DNA of 43,360 bases, taken from JBDKTK01 sp039680225. Lineage in GTDB: Bacteria; Desulfobacterota; Syntrophia; Syntrophales; UBA4778. The translations under genes and the position numbers were made by a program. The notes beneath the pieces are model-generated. The model saw only the letters and a program-made list of their open reading frames with translations. It made no database searches and was not told where the DNA came from. Shown here piece by piece: positions 7,997-16,797 of the stretch (position 1 is the stretch's first letter; each line of letters starts with the position of its first letter). The stretch covers positions 1 to 43,360 of the forward strand of contig JBDKTK010000105.1 in NCBI GenBank assembly GCA_039680225.1. Reading direction: 5' to 3'.

Positions 7997-8548
7997 ATGG
8001 CAGACAAAAAACTTCAGGGAATGAAAGTCGCAATCCTGGCGACCAACGGCTTTGAGCAGCCCGAATTGACGGAACCCCGCAAGGCGCTTGAAGAAGCGGG
8101 GGCCGGCACGATTCTCATCTCACCCAAAGGGGGCAAGATCTATGCAATGAAGCACCACGACAAGGGCGACCAGTTCGAGGTGAATATGACATTTGACCAG
8201 GCGAAGCCCGAGGACTTCGATGCCGTCCTCCTCCCGGGGGGCGCGCTGAATGCGGATGCGCTGCGAATGGATATGAAGGCCCGGGAGTTCGTCCGGAAGA
8301 TGGACAAGGCGGGAAAACCCTTTGCGGTCATCTGCCATGCGTCCTGGCTCCTCGTTTCTGCAGGCCTTGTAAAAGGGCGAAAGATGACAAGCTATCACAC
8401 CATCCAGGACGATCTGCGCAACGCGGGGGCCGAATGGAGCGACAAGGAAGTCGTGAGGGACCGCAACTGGGTCATGAGCCGCCAGCCGTCGGACATCCCT
8501 GCGTTCAACCGCGAGATGATCGAATTGTTTTCCTCGAAGAAGGCCTGA
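7997..8548 (+). CDS. DJ-1/PfpI family protein (183 aa)
   Basis: A class I glutamine-amidotransferase-like fold protein of the PfpI/YhbO group. These are stress-linked proteins with reported glyoxalase, deglycase or protease-like activities. Catalytic features are visible: Glu20 in NGFEQPEL, and the nucleophile elbow AVICHASW with Cys113-His114. Length is normal (about 170-190 residues) and no signal peptide is present, so it is cytoplasmic. A GAAAGGAG Shine-Dalgarno lies upstream. It is transcribed alone between two leftward redox operons; no functional link to them is shown. Confidence 0.92.
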   Translation: MADKKLQGMKVAILATNGFEQPELTEPRKALEEAGAGTILISPKGGKIYAMKHHDKGDQFEVNMTFDQAKPEDFDAVLLPGGALNADALRMDMKAREFVRKMDKAGKPFAVICHASWLLVSAGLVKGRKMTSYHTIQDDLRNAGAEWSDKEVVRDRNWVMSRQPSDIPAFNREMIELFSSKKA

Positions 8549-8608
8549 ACACAGCAGGGCACATTTCTATAAAACTGCAGGGCGAGCGGCTGGCCGCCCC
8601 CCTTTGAA

Positions 8609-9289
8609 CTACTGCTCCGTCCGCTTCGCCCTCTCAAACAGCCTCCCTCCGACCATGGAGGAGATTGTCCCTTCGCGCAGGACCGCGTCGTACCAGAACG
8701 CCATGTAGACGTGCACCATGATGAACAGGATGAAAAACCAGGTCAGGATGTGATGGACATAGCGCACGACGGCCAGGTTGCCCATAAGCTTCAGGAAGGG
8801 TTTGAAAACATAGTAGCCCGCCGCTGCCAGGCCTGTGTGGTGGTTCGCTCCCATGAGGATGAAGCCGGTGATGATTATGGCTGCGATTACCAGCCAGAGA
8901 ATGAAATAGGACAACGACTGGACAGGCCCGAAAATACATCCCTCGTGGGAAGGCTCTTCCGTGTCGATCAGCAGATAATACCTTACCTGCCTGTACATGC
9001 AGCGCCAGTCGGTCCAGGCGAAATAGTCTTTCCAGTCGGCCTTGAAACGCGAGAAGAAGGCGAGGTACGAGCGCCAGATAAACAGCAGCGTGAGGGCGAT
9101 GCCCGCCAGCGCGTGCCAGAACGTGACGCTTCCCATGAAAAACTTGTCGGTGGTCTCGCCCTTATATATCGTGAACGGGCCGGCAATGTAGAACCCGGTG
9201 ACGATCAGGGCGACAATTGCCGCGGCCATAAGCCAGTGGTTTATCCTTATCGCTCCCGACCAGTGATAGACGACTTCCCTGGTTTCCAT
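8609..9289 (-). CDS. hyaC: Ni/Fe-hydrogenase b-type cytochrome subunit
   Basis: A 226-residue membrane diheme cytochrome b. The N-terminal HWSGAIRINHWLMAAAI motif and His residues in further helices (FWHALAGIALT, GANHHTG, VRYVHHILTWFF) match HyaC/HydC proteins, which anchor an uptake hydrogenase and pass electrons to the quinone pool. Four to five membrane segments are visible. It is the last gene of the hyaA-hyaB-hyaC operon, 39 bp after hyaB, with an AGAGGG Shine-Dalgarno. A hydrogenase maturation protease gene, often next in such operons, is absent here; the convergent PfpI-like gene follows. Confidence 0.93.
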   Translation of the reverse strand: METREVVYHWSGAIRINHWLMAAAIVALIVTGFYIAGPFTIYKGETTDKFFMGSVTFWHALAGIALTLLFIWRSYLAFFSRFKADWKDYFAWTDWRCMYRQVRYYLLIDTEEPSHEGCIFGPVQSLSYFILWLVIAAIIITGFILMGANHHTGLAAAGYYVFKPFLKLMGNLAVVRYVHHILTWFFILFIMVHVYMAFWYDAVLREGTISSMVGGRLFERAKRTEQ

Positions 9290-9299
9290 GGTCCCTCTG

Positions 9300-9319
9300 A
9301 AATTTGAAATCTCAAATTT
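9300..9319 (-). repeat. AT-rich hairpin between hyaB and hyaC
   Basis: Perfect 8-bp arms AAATTTGA and TCAAATTT with a 4-nt loop. It stands in sharp contrast to the GC-rich surroundings and is followed on the plus strand by another AAATTT. It lies in the 39-bp gap before hyaC and could affect mRNA stability or relative expression. Confidence 0.5.
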
Positions 9320-9328
9320 GAAATTTCC

Positions 9329-11005
9329 CTACGCCACCCTGTACTTCCTCACCTCGTTCGTGTGCGGATCGATGATGTGGACGGCGCAAGCCATGCACGG
9401 GTCGAAGGAGTGGATCGTCCTCAGGATCTCGAGCGGCTGGTCGAGCTTCGCGAGCTTCGTCCCGATAAGGGATTCCTCGTAGGGGCCGCGCTTGCCCGCC
9501 CTGTCCCGGGGCGAGCAGTTCCATGTCGACGGGACGACCGCCTGGTAATTGGCGATGCCCTTGTTCTCGATCCTGATCCAGTGCCCGAGCGCGCCGCGCG
9601 GGGGGTCGGTCATGCCGCGGCCCTGCACGGCCTTGCCGGGCACGTCGCAGCGCGTCCACGATCGGGTGTCGCCACCCTTGATATTTGCGACCAGTTCGTT
9701 TACCCAGCCCTCGATGTTGTCGGCCACGTACTTTGTCTCGATTGCGCGGGCCGCCGTCCTGCCCAGTGTCGAGTACAGGGCGGTTACGGGGAGCCCGGCG
9801 GCCTTGAGAGTGGAATCCACGAGCGCTTTGATGTTCTTGTCCCCGAGCGAGTACGCCACGAGCATCCTTGCGAGCGGCCCGACCTCGTGCGGCTCGCCGC
9901 CGTAGCGCGGCGCCTTGCACCAGCTGTATTTCTCGCCGCCCTTGAGGTGGCCTTCCCTGTCATAGCCCGTATAGTACGGCGATGTTTCGCCCTGGTACGG
10001 ATGCACAGGCGCGTCCCCCTTGTACCAGGAATGCGTCACTTCCTCGGTAATTGCTTTTTCGTCAAGCTGGTAAGGCCTGGCGAGGTCGCGCCCCCTGATT
10101 ATCCCGCGGGGGAAGAGGGTCGTTTTCCAGTTGTCGTCGAGCGGGAAACCTCCGTAGACAAGGTAATTCTGCACGCCGGCGCCGATCCCGGCTGCGCCCT
10201 CGTCCCGGTAATTGGCGGCCGCGAGCAGCACGTCGGGGATATAGGCCGTATCGATGAAATTCTGCACCGATTTGAGCCGGTACAGGAACTGCCCGAGCCG
10301 GAACGGGTCCATGGCGTCCATGATGCTGGTGACGCCGCCGACCACCAGGGTCTGCGGGTGCGGGTTCTTGGCCCCGAAGATCGCCTGCATCTGGGCGCAC
10401 AACCTTGAGACTGGAAGCGCGTCGAGATAGTGGGACAGGATTATCAGGTTGCCTTCCGGCGGGAGTTTGTAAGACGGATTGCCCCAGTACGCATTGGCAA
10501 AAGGACCGAGCCGCCCCGATTTCACGAACTTCGTCAGCCGCTGCTGGACTGCCTGGTAGTGGCTCTCCGAGCAGTTATACGGGTTGGGGCTGTATTGCTT
10601 GGCGAGATCAACCGCCTTGCGGGGATCGGCCTGGAGGGCGCTCACGACGTCCACCCAGTCGAGCCCGTGCAGGTGGTAGAAATGCATGATGTGATCGCCG
10701 AGATACCAGGCCCCGGCCATAAGGTTGCGGATTATCCGCGCATTGGGAGGGGGCTTCACGCCGAACGCGTCCTCGCAGGCCAGGATGCTCGCCTCGTAGT
10801 GCACCATCGTGCACACGCCGCAGAAACGCTGCACGTAAAGCGGAGCGTCGCGCGGGTCGCGCCCCTTGAGGATGACCTCCATCCCGCGCCACAAGGTGAT
10901 GCTGCTCCAGGCGTCCCTGATTGTGTTGGAACTGTCGACTTCGACCTCGATCCGCAGGTGGCCCTCGATCCGGGTGATCGGGTCCACGATGATCCTATTC
11001 GCCAT
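9329..11005 (-). CDS. hyaB: [NiFe] hydrogenase large (catalytic) subunit
   Basis: The 558-residue catalytic subunit of a group 1-type uptake hydrogenase, which oxidises H2 on the periplasmic side. The N-terminal nickel ligands are in RFCGVC (Cys62, Cys65) and the C-terminal ligands in DPCMACAVH (Cys537, Cys540). Endoproteolytic maturation is expected after His543, removing the last 15 residues. The start is the ATG at 11005 (MANRIIVDPITRIEG), where family similarity begins; an upstream in-frame start at 11074 lies inside hyaA and adds 23 unrelated residues. The start overlaps the end of hyaA by 11 bp, indicating translational coupling. Export is expected to be by piggyback on the Tat signal of the small subunit. 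Confidence 0.97.
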   Translation of the reverse strand: MANRIIVDPITRIEGHLRIEVEVDSSNTIRDAWSSITLWRGMEVILKGRDPRDAPLYVQRFCGVCTMVHYEASILACEDAFGVKPPPNARIIRNLMAGAWYLGDHIMHFYHLHGLDWVDVVSALQADPRKAVDLAKQYSPNPYNCSESHYQAVQQRLTKFVKSGRLGPFANAYWGNPSYKLPPEGNLIILSHYLDALPVSRLCAQMQAIFGAKNPHPQTLVVGGVTSIMDAMDPFRLGQFLYRLKSVQNFIDTAYIPDVLLAAANYRDEGAAGIGAGVQNYLVYGGFPLDDNWKTTLFPRGIIRGRDLARPYQLDEKAITEEVTHSWYKGDAPVHPYQGETSPYYTGYDREGHLKGGEKYSWCKAPRYGGEPHEVGPLARMLVAYSLGDKNIKALVDSTLKAAGLPVTALYSTLGRTAARAIETKYVADNIEGWVNELVANIKGGDTRSWTRCDVPGKAVQGRGMTDPPRGALGHWIRIENKGIANYQAVVPSTWNCSPRDRAGKRGPYEESLIGTKLAKLDQPLEILRTIHSFDPCMACAVHIIDPHTNEVRKYRVA

Positions 11006-12218
11006 AAGTCTGGTCCTTTTTCTTTTCCTCCGGGAGTTTGCCGATCTCTTTCCGGTGCCGGACAGAGCTGGCAATTGCGTGGGCGGCGATGCCCGCCGCG
11101 GTGACCCCGGTAAGGACGAGGCCGACCTGGTCGACAGTGGTTCCGCCCCCGGCGATGCCGGCCTCCGGCAGCGGTTTTTCGAGCGGGGCCATGGTGTCCC
11201 AGAAAGCGGGCTCGAAGCAGCCGATGCAGCCGTGGCCCGCCATGACCGGCCACGAGATCATTTCGTCATAACGCACCTTAGGGCAGTTGCCGTACGTGTA
11301 AGGCCCCTTGCAGCCGGCCTTGTACAGGCACCAGCCCTTGCGCTGGCCTTCGTCTCCCCACTCCTCGACGAATTCGCTCGCGTCGTAATGCGCGCGTCTC
11401 TCGCACAGGTCATGGATCCTTTTGCCGAAAGCCCATACCGGCCTGCCCAGCGAGTCGAGCGGCGGCAGGGCCCCGAACATGATGTAATACAGGACGGTGC
11501 CCATAAAGTTGACCCCATTGGGAGGACAGCCCGCAATGTTTACAGTCCTGATCCCCACCGCTTCCGCAACGCCTATCGCCTCTGTCGGGTTGGGGCGTGC
11601 GGCCGGGACGTTCCCGAACGCGGCGCAGCTCCCCATGCAGATCACCGCGGCCGCCCTGGGGGCCACCTCCCTGACGATCTCGATGCCGGTTTTGCCCTTT
11701 GCCCCAATCCGCATGAAGTTTCCATTGAGACCACGCTGGATCGCGCCCTCGACGACACAAATGAACTTGTGCGGAAAATCCGCGACGCACTTGTCCAGGT
11801 TTTCCTCTGCCTGGTAACCCGCGGCGGCCATCAGGTTCTCCTGGTATTCGAGGGAAATGGTTTCGAACAGGACGTCTTCGACGGCAGGGTATTGCGTCCG
11901 GAGAAAACCTTCCAGGCATCCCGTGCACTCCGCGAAGGAAAGCCAGACAATGGGTACCCGCCCGAAATTCTCGGCGGCCCGCGCCACCATGGGCCTGAAC
12001 ATGGGCGGGAGCATCAGCGCCGCCGTCATTATTGATGTCCACTTGAGGAATTCCCTGCGGCTCACGCCCCGGAATTTCATCACGTCCCGGAACTCCTCGA
12101 CAGGCTCGGGCAGCTCCTTCTCGAGATAATCCATGTGCAAAGAGCAATGCTCCAGCAGGTTTTTGTACTGTTCCCGCGCTCTCCTCCGGCACTCGCCGGG
12201 ATAGTTCGGCCTGCGCAT
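10995..12218 (-). CDS. hyaA: [NiFe] hydrogenase small subunit, Tat-exported and membrane-anchored
   Basis: The electron-transfer subunit carrying three Fe-S clusters. The Tat motif SRREFLKW lies at residues 53-60, followed by a hydrophobic stretch. Cluster ligands are visible in ECTGCLEG, GSCAAFG and AGCPPNG (proximal), and in the His/Cys region DLCERRAHYD, CLYKAGCKG, GNCPK and GCIGCFE (distal and medial). A C-terminal membrane helix near residues 362-384 fits partnership with the b-type cytochrome. The N-terminus before the Tat motif is unusually long (about 50 residues, charged). The ATG at 12218 has a good AGAGGTGG Shine-Dalgarno; an ATG at 12080 (MKFRGVSRR) would give a standard-length signal. 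First gene of the operon. Confidence 0.95.
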   Translation of the reverse strand: MRRPNYPGECRRRAREQYKNLLEHCSLHMDYLEKELPEPVEEFRDVMKFRGVSRREFLKWTSIMTAALMLPPMFRPMVARAAENFGRVPIVWLSFAECTGCLEGFLRTQYPAVEDVLFETISLEYQENLMAAAGYQAEENLDKCVADFPHKFICVVEGAIQRGLNGNFMRIGAKGKTGIEIVREVAPRAAAVICMGSCAAFGNVPAARPNPTEAIGVAEAVGIRTVNIAGCPPNGVNFMGTVLYYIMFGALPPLDSLGRPVWAFGKRIHDLCERRAHYDASEFVEEWGDEGQRKGWCLYKAGCKGPYTYGNCPKVRYDEMISWPVMAGHGCIGCFEPAFWDTMAPLEKPLPEAGIAGGGTTVDQVGLVLTGVTAAGIAAHAIASSVRHRKEIGKLPEEKKKDQTYGE

Positions 12219-12277
12219 GGACCACCTCTGGTCTTTTTATTGGGCTGTTCCGGGCCCCGCTGACGGGCCTTACATAA

Positions 12278-12295
12278 GATACTGACGGAAGTATC
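12278..12295. promoter_or_regulatory. Candidate operator dyad upstream of the hydrogenase operon
   Basis: Perfect inverted repeat GATACT-N6-AGTATC centred about 68 bp before the hyaA start. The geometry suits a dimeric regulator, but no regulator is identified and it does not match the FNR consensus. Confidence 0.35.
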
Positions 12296-12351
12296 ACACG
12301 GTTGCGCCCGGATGTAACATTGCCATTTCTTAGATTTTGAAGGATTGAATG

Positions 12352-12369
12352 CCTGATTTTTCAATCAGG
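12352..12369 (-). terminator. Small hairpin after the antiporter gene
   Basis: CCTGATT/AATCAGG arms with a 4-nt loop, 15 bp after the stop of the antiporter gene on the minus strand. It lacks a clear U-tract, so termination is uncertain. Confidence 0.3.
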
Positions 12370-12383
12370 AAAAGGAAAACGCA

Positions 12384-13382
12384 TCACCTCGCGGTTGTCA
12401 GGAAAAGGCTAAGGACATTGAGAATATACAACGCGATCAGGATCAGCGAACTCCAGGTAAAGAACAGGCGCTTGCGCTCGGCCCTGTAAGTTATCCCTAT
12501 TACGGCAACCGCCGTCATTACGATCGCAAAGAGAGCGGGAATTGTGTGCTCCGGGGTTGCGTGTCCCAGGATCGGCCCGGGCCGGAAGAAAAGGTCGTCC
12601 ATCCCGAGGATGACGATATTAAAAATATTGCTGCCCAGCAGGTTGCCGATCGCGAGATCGATCGAGCCCATGCGGACGGCCGCGAAGGAGACGACAAGTT
12701 CGGGGAGAGCCGTCGCCGCGGTCAGGAATATATTAGCCACGAACGTCCGGCCAAGCCCCGTCTGTATGGCCAGGGATTCTGCAAGCCCGGGCAGGAAAAT
12801 GGCCGCAATGACCACGACCAGGGAATGCAGCCCGAACCGCGCGCCGGCCTCGCTCAATTTAATCTCCTGGTAGCGGAGCCCTTCGGCCACGTCTTCCAGG
12901 AACTGCGAAACCTGGCGGCTCTCATAGACATATTCGAGACGCATGGCTGCCAGGTACAGGATAAAAAAGACAACGCTGTAAGGCCCGATCCATCCAAAGG
13001 GGCCCAGGCGCTTCCCCAGGAAAAGGCCGAGGCAGATTGTCGCCAGCAGGATTATCCCGAACCCCCCGGAAATGACGTGACCGTAATGGGCCCTGCTCGA
13101 CAGGGATTTCTCCCTGCCGAGGTCGATGAGCGCGAGGGTGAACAGGTTGAATACACAGCTCCCCGTTACATTGCCCACCGCAATATCGGCGGATTCCTGC
13201 AGGGACGCAGTGATCCCTGTAACGAGCTCCGGAAGCGAAGTCACGGTGGCGAGCAGGACAAGGCCGATCCAGGACTTCCCCAAACCGGTCTTTTCGGCCA
13301 GGACGTCGCCATAGCGGGAGAGGCCCGTCCCGGAATAGACGATAAGCGCTGTGCACGCCAGGAAGCCGGCCCAGATATACAT
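12384..13382 (-). CDS. Sodium/calcium antiporter family (CaCA) membrane protein (332 aa)
   Basis: An inner-membrane cation/Ca2+ exchanger of the CaCA family (YrbG-like). The two inverted family repeats carry the alpha motifs: TSLPELVTGITAS with GNVTGSCVFNL in the first half, and TALPELVVSFAA with GNLLGSNIFNI in the second half. Eight to ten hydrophobic segments are visible and length is typical. The gene lies 27 bp downstream of a P2A-type cation ATPase on the same strand, so both are probably one transcript devoted to Ca2+ (or a similar divalent cation) export. The exact ion and coupling cation are not determined from sequence. Confidence 0.92.
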   Translation of the reverse strand: MYIWAGFLACTALIVYSGTGLSRYGDVLAEKTGLGKSWIGLVLLATVTSLPELVTGITASLQESADIAVGNVTGSCVFNLFTLALIDLGREKSLSSRAHYGHVISGGFGIILLATICLGLFLGKRLGPFGWIGPYSVVFFILYLAAMRLEYVYESRQVSQFLEDVAEGLRYQEIKLSEAGARFGLHSLVVVIAAIFLPGLAESLAIQTGLGRTFVANIFLTAATALPELVVSFAAVRMGSIDLAIGNLLGSNIFNIVILGMDDLFFRPGPILGHATPEHTIPALFAIVMTAVAVIGITYRAERKRLFFTWSSLILIALYILNVLSLFLTTAR

Positions 13383-13409
13383 AAATCATACCTGTACTGA
13401 AGTTCTTTT

Positions 13410-16019
13410 TTATTTCGATCTGCGCCGAAAAAACTTTTCAATCTCGACCGCGATGAAAATAATGGATGAAAGGGCCAGGCACGACAATATCTCGCCGGGA
13501 GTCAGGGGGTCCGTCTTGAATACGCGGTTGAACACAGGGACATAAACGATGAGCATCTGTAAAGCGAACGCCAGGGACACCGCCCCGAGGAGCGGCTTGT
13601 TCGAGAAAACGCCCTGGCGGAACAGCGATTCGCGTTCCGAGCGGATTGCCAGGACATGGCTCAACTGGGCAAAGCACAAAGTGGTGAACACCAGCGTCTG
13701 CCAGTGGCTTATTGAATGTGAAAGCGACCAGACCTGAAGATAGATTACTATCAGGGCCATAACGAACCCCACCCAGATGACATGCCTGCCGAGGCCGAAG
13801 GCGAAAACGCTTTCGCGCGGGTCCCGCGGCGGCCGTTGCATGATATTTTCTTCAGCCGGTTCCACCGAGAGGGCCAGGGCCGGAAGGCTGTCGGTGACCA
13901 GGTTCACCCACAGTATCTGGATCGGCAGCAGGGGCAGGGGATAGCCCAGCAGCGGCGGGACAAAAAGGACCCATATTTCGGCGGAATTCGTGGTCAGCAG
14001 GTATTTGATGAATTTGCGGATGTTGTCGTAAATCTTGCGCCCCTCCCGCACGGCCCTGACTATCGAGGCGAAGTTGTCGTCGAGGAGGATCATGTGGGAG
14101 GATTCCTTGGAAACGTCGGTCCCGGTGATTCCCATGGCGATCCCGATATCGGCCCTCTTGAGTGCGGGCGCATCGTTAATGCCGTCGCCGGTCATCGCCA
14201 CAATGTGCCCCTTGTCCTGGAGGGCCTGGACAATCTTGATCTTCTGTTCGGGGACCACGCGGGCATACACAGTCACTTCCTCAACCGCCGCTTCGAACGC
14301 CTCCAGGGACATCCTGTCCAGTTCCGCACCGGTAATCACGGCCCCGGCGCGGTCCATAAGGCCGATGCGCTCGGCAATCGCGCGGGCCGTGACAGGATGG
14401 TCGCCTGTGATCATCACCGGCCGGATGCCGGCGGTCTTGCACATCCGGATGGCATCGGGTATTTCCGGCCGCGGAGGGTCCATCATGCCCACCAGGCCCA
14501 GGATGGTCAGCCCTGATTCAACACTGGCGGGATCGAGAGAATCGGGCAGGGACTCCCATTTCCTCATGGCCACGCAGAGCACTCTCAAGCCGCCGGCCGA
14601 CATCGCCTGGTTGGCTCGTTCCATCTCCGCGGGGTCCAGGATTTTCAGGCCTTCGGAAGTCCAGACATTTTCCGATTTTCCCAGGAGGGAATCCACCGCC
14701 CCTTTAGTGTACTGGATGATTCCGCCTGTTCCATCCGGCTCCTTATGGAACGTGGACATGCATTTTCTTTCCGAATCGAACGGGATCTCGGCAACCCGGG
14801 GGCATTCTTTTTCGACAGCCCCCTTTTCGATGCCGTTCGCCGCCGCTGCTTCCAGCAGGGCCGTTTCGGTCGGGTCCCCTGCCGCGCGCCCTTCGGCATC
14901 CCTGAAAGAGTCGTTGTTGAGAGCCATCGCCTGGAAGATGACCTTGGCCCCGGCAAGGTTTTGCGCCTGCCCCAGGTCGAGGTTCGCGCCGTCAAAGAAA
15001 AGTTTCTCGACAGTCATCCTGTTCTGGGTCAGGGTGCCTGTCTTATCGGAGCAGATGTATGTGACCGCCCCGAGCGTTTCCACCGCGGGCAGCTTCCTGA
15101 TGAGTGCATTTTGCCGGACCATCTTCCTGGCGCCGAGGGCGAGCGAGATGGTGATTACCGCCGGCAGGGCCTCGGGAATGGCAGCGACGGCGAGGGATAC
15201 CGCGGTGAGCAGCATCAGCAGCGGCGGCTCCCCGCGGAGAATCCCGATTACGAAAATGAAGGCGCAGATGGCCAGGACGGCCAGGGCGAGCCTTTTGCCG
15301 AAAACCGTGAGCTTTTTCTGCAGGGGCGTCTTCTGTTCGGGCTCGCCTTGCAGCAGGGCCGCGATTTTCCCGAGCTCCGTATCCATACCGGTCCCGGTCA
15401 CGACGGCCCGTCCCCGGCCGTATGTGATAACGGTCCCTTTGTAGGCCATGTTTTTGCGGTCGGCGATGGCAAGGCCGCCGTTAAGGGGCCCCGTCTCCTT
15501 CTCCACCGGGACCGACTCCCCGGTGAGGGCGGCTTCGTCTACCTGCAAATTGAAGCTCTCCGTCAGCCTCACGTCGGCGGGAACAATCGCCCCGGCTTCC
15601 AGGACTACTATATCGCCGGGCACCAGGAAGGTCTCTTTCAGCCGGGCAATGTTCCCGTCCCTGACGACCAGGCTTTCGGGGAGGGCCATTTTTTTCAGGG
15701 CGGCCATGGCCTTGTCGGCCCTGTGTTCCTGGACAAAGCCGATAACGGCATTGAGCAGCAGGATCACCAGGATGGCGGCGGAATCGACCAGCTCGCCGAT
15801 GATTCCGGAGATCACGGCTGCGGCGATCAGCACCAGGATCATGAAATCCGTGAACTGGGAGAGGAACATCAGAAGGGGGGATGTCCGCTTCTTCTCTTCA
15901 AGCTCGTTGGGGCCATGCTTCTCCAGCCTGCGGCGAGCCTCTTCCGCGGACAGGCCGCCGGGAGAGGTCCCCAGGTCCTTAATGGTTTCGTCAGCGCTGA
16001 GCCTGTAATATTCCCTCAA
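13410..16019 (-). CDS. P-type cation ATPase, P2A (calcium-type)
   Basis: An 869-residue cation-translocating P-type ATPase. It has an N-terminal cation ATPase domain, the TGES actuator motif (about residues 166-169) and the PEALP membrane motif (282-286). The phosphorylation site is DKTGTLT (Asp325), with GDGINDAPALKRADIGIAMG as the hinge. About ten membrane helices include a C-terminal block of six. The pattern is SERCA/PMCA-like, hence probable Ca2+ export. I chose a TTG start at 16019 because GAGGT lies 5 nt upstream and the conserved domain begins right after it. A TTG at 16136 would add 39 residues of unlikely sequence. Forms an operon with the downstream CaCA antiporter. Confidence 0.93.
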   Translation of the reverse strand: MREYYRLSADETIKDLGTSPGGLSAEEARRRLEKHGPNELEEKKRTSPLLMFLSQFTDFMILVLIAAAVISGIIGELVDSAAILVILLLNAVIGFVQEHRADKAMAALKKMALPESLVVRDGNIARLKETFLVPGDIVVLEAGAIVPADVRLTESFNLQVDEAALTGESVPVEKETGPLNGGLAIADRKNMAYKGTVITYGRGRAVVTGTGMDTELGKIAALLQGEPEQKTPLQKKLTVFGKRLALAVLAICAFIFVIGILRGEPPLLMLLTAVSLAVAAIPEALPAVITISLALGARKMVRQNALIRKLPAVETLGAVTYICSDKTGTLTQNRMTVEKLFFDGANLDLGQAQNLAGAKVIFQAMALNNDSFRDAEGRAAGDPTETALLEAAAANGIEKGAVEKECPRVAEIPFDSERKCMSTFHKEPDGTGGIIQYTKGAVDSLLGKSENVWTSEGLKILDPAEMERANQAMSAGGLRVLCVAMRKWESLPDSLDPASVESGLTILGLVGMMDPPRPEIPDAIRMCKTAGIRPVMITGDHPVTARAIAERIGLMDRAGAVITGAELDRMSLEAFEAAVEEVTVYARVVPEQKIKIVQALQDKGHIVAMTGDGINDAPALKRADIGIAMGITGTDVSKESSHMILLDDNFASIVRAVREGRKIYDNIRKFIKYLLTTNSAEIWVLFVPPLLGYPLPLLPIQILWVNLVTDSLPALALSVEPAEENIMQRPPRDPRESVFAFGLGRHVIWVGFVMALIVIYLQVWSLSHSISHWQTLVFTTLCFAQLSHVLAIRSERESLFRQGVFSNKPLLGAVSLAFALQMLIVYVPVFNRVFKTDPLTPGEILSCLALSSIIFIAVEIEKFFRRRSK

Positions 16020-16496
16020 AAATACCTCATCATGCCCGTATTTTTGAAAAGCATATACGAAAAGGCGCGGTTGCGGCAATCCCCCATGTGAAAGGATGAA
16101 GGAAAGAAATGGAGGAAATCGCGAAGAAGTACGCAACCGCCTGAAAATACCGCGGAAGCCTGTTGTGATTTTTTCAGCTTTAGCCTAAGATTATCTGCGA
16201 TGAATTCTCCTGTTCTTCCGCAGTGTAGCGGTCCGGAAATATTTGCAACGCACATGCGGAGCATTTTCGGGAGGTTAAGAGAATTTCCGTCATGAATTGA
16301 ATTTTAAACACATTTCCGCATTGCCATTCACCAACGCTTTTGCTATACAAACAATCGTAAGTTCGTCGCAAGTGCAGGCTCAGTAAGGATCTTAACCTTT
16401 CCGGACTGACTTCTCCCTCCTCTCCCAGCGCTTCATTTCAAATTGTTTTTCCCCATGCCGTTTCAGTCCGGGCTTTTCCCGAAAGGAGGAATTTTC
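16020..16496. other. Divergent intergenic region between the cation ATPase and zinc-ribbon genes
   Basis: About 480 bp without a convincing gene. A weak minus-strand promoter candidate (TTGCGA at 16071-16066 relative to +300, i.e. plus 16366-16371, with TATAGC at 16342-16347, 18-nt spacer) could drive the ATPase with a leader of about 315 nt. Short open frames here lack Shine-Dalgarno sites. No known riboswitch was recognised, including the manganese yybP-ykoY class that often precedes such ATPases. Confidence 0.35.
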
Positions 16497-16772
16497 ATGG
16501 GGTATTGTCCGGAATGCGGATTCAGGATCATGCCTGAATCGCGCGCATGCCCATATTGCGGAAACAGGAAATTTCATATGACGGTCCGGGTATTTTGGGA
16601 CGATTGCGACCGGTGCGGGACCATTTCCGGCCCTGTCGGCGCAAAAAGCGAATCACCCTGCCCGGCGTGTTCGGGGGAGGGCTTCCGCGAATACCGGGTG
16701 ACGAAAGACGCCCGGAACGGATTGCTCTACTGCGAGCGGTTCGATTCGGTCCTCCTGAAGTTTTATGAATAA
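16497..16772 (+). CDS. Small double zinc-ribbon protein (91 aa)
   Basis: A cytoplasmic 91-residue protein with four CxxC pairs: CPEC, CPYC, CDRC and CPAC. They are spaced as two zinc ribbons or rubredoxin-like knuckles. The start is the ATG at 16497, with a strong AAAGGAGG Shine-Dalgarno; longer in-frame starts to 16443 lack one. It lies 25 bp upstream of the trehalose-phosphate-synthase-like gene on the same strand, so it is probably co-transcribed and may be functionally linked. No specific function is recognised; nucleic-acid or protein binding, or metal sensing, are all possible. Confidence 0.8.
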   Translation: MGYCPECGFRIMPESRACPYCGNRKFHMTVRVFWDDCDRCGTISGPVGAKSESPCPACSGEGFREYRVTKDARNGLLYCERFDSVLLKFYE

Positions 16773-16797
16773 GTTTGAATGGAAGGAAAGGACGGCA

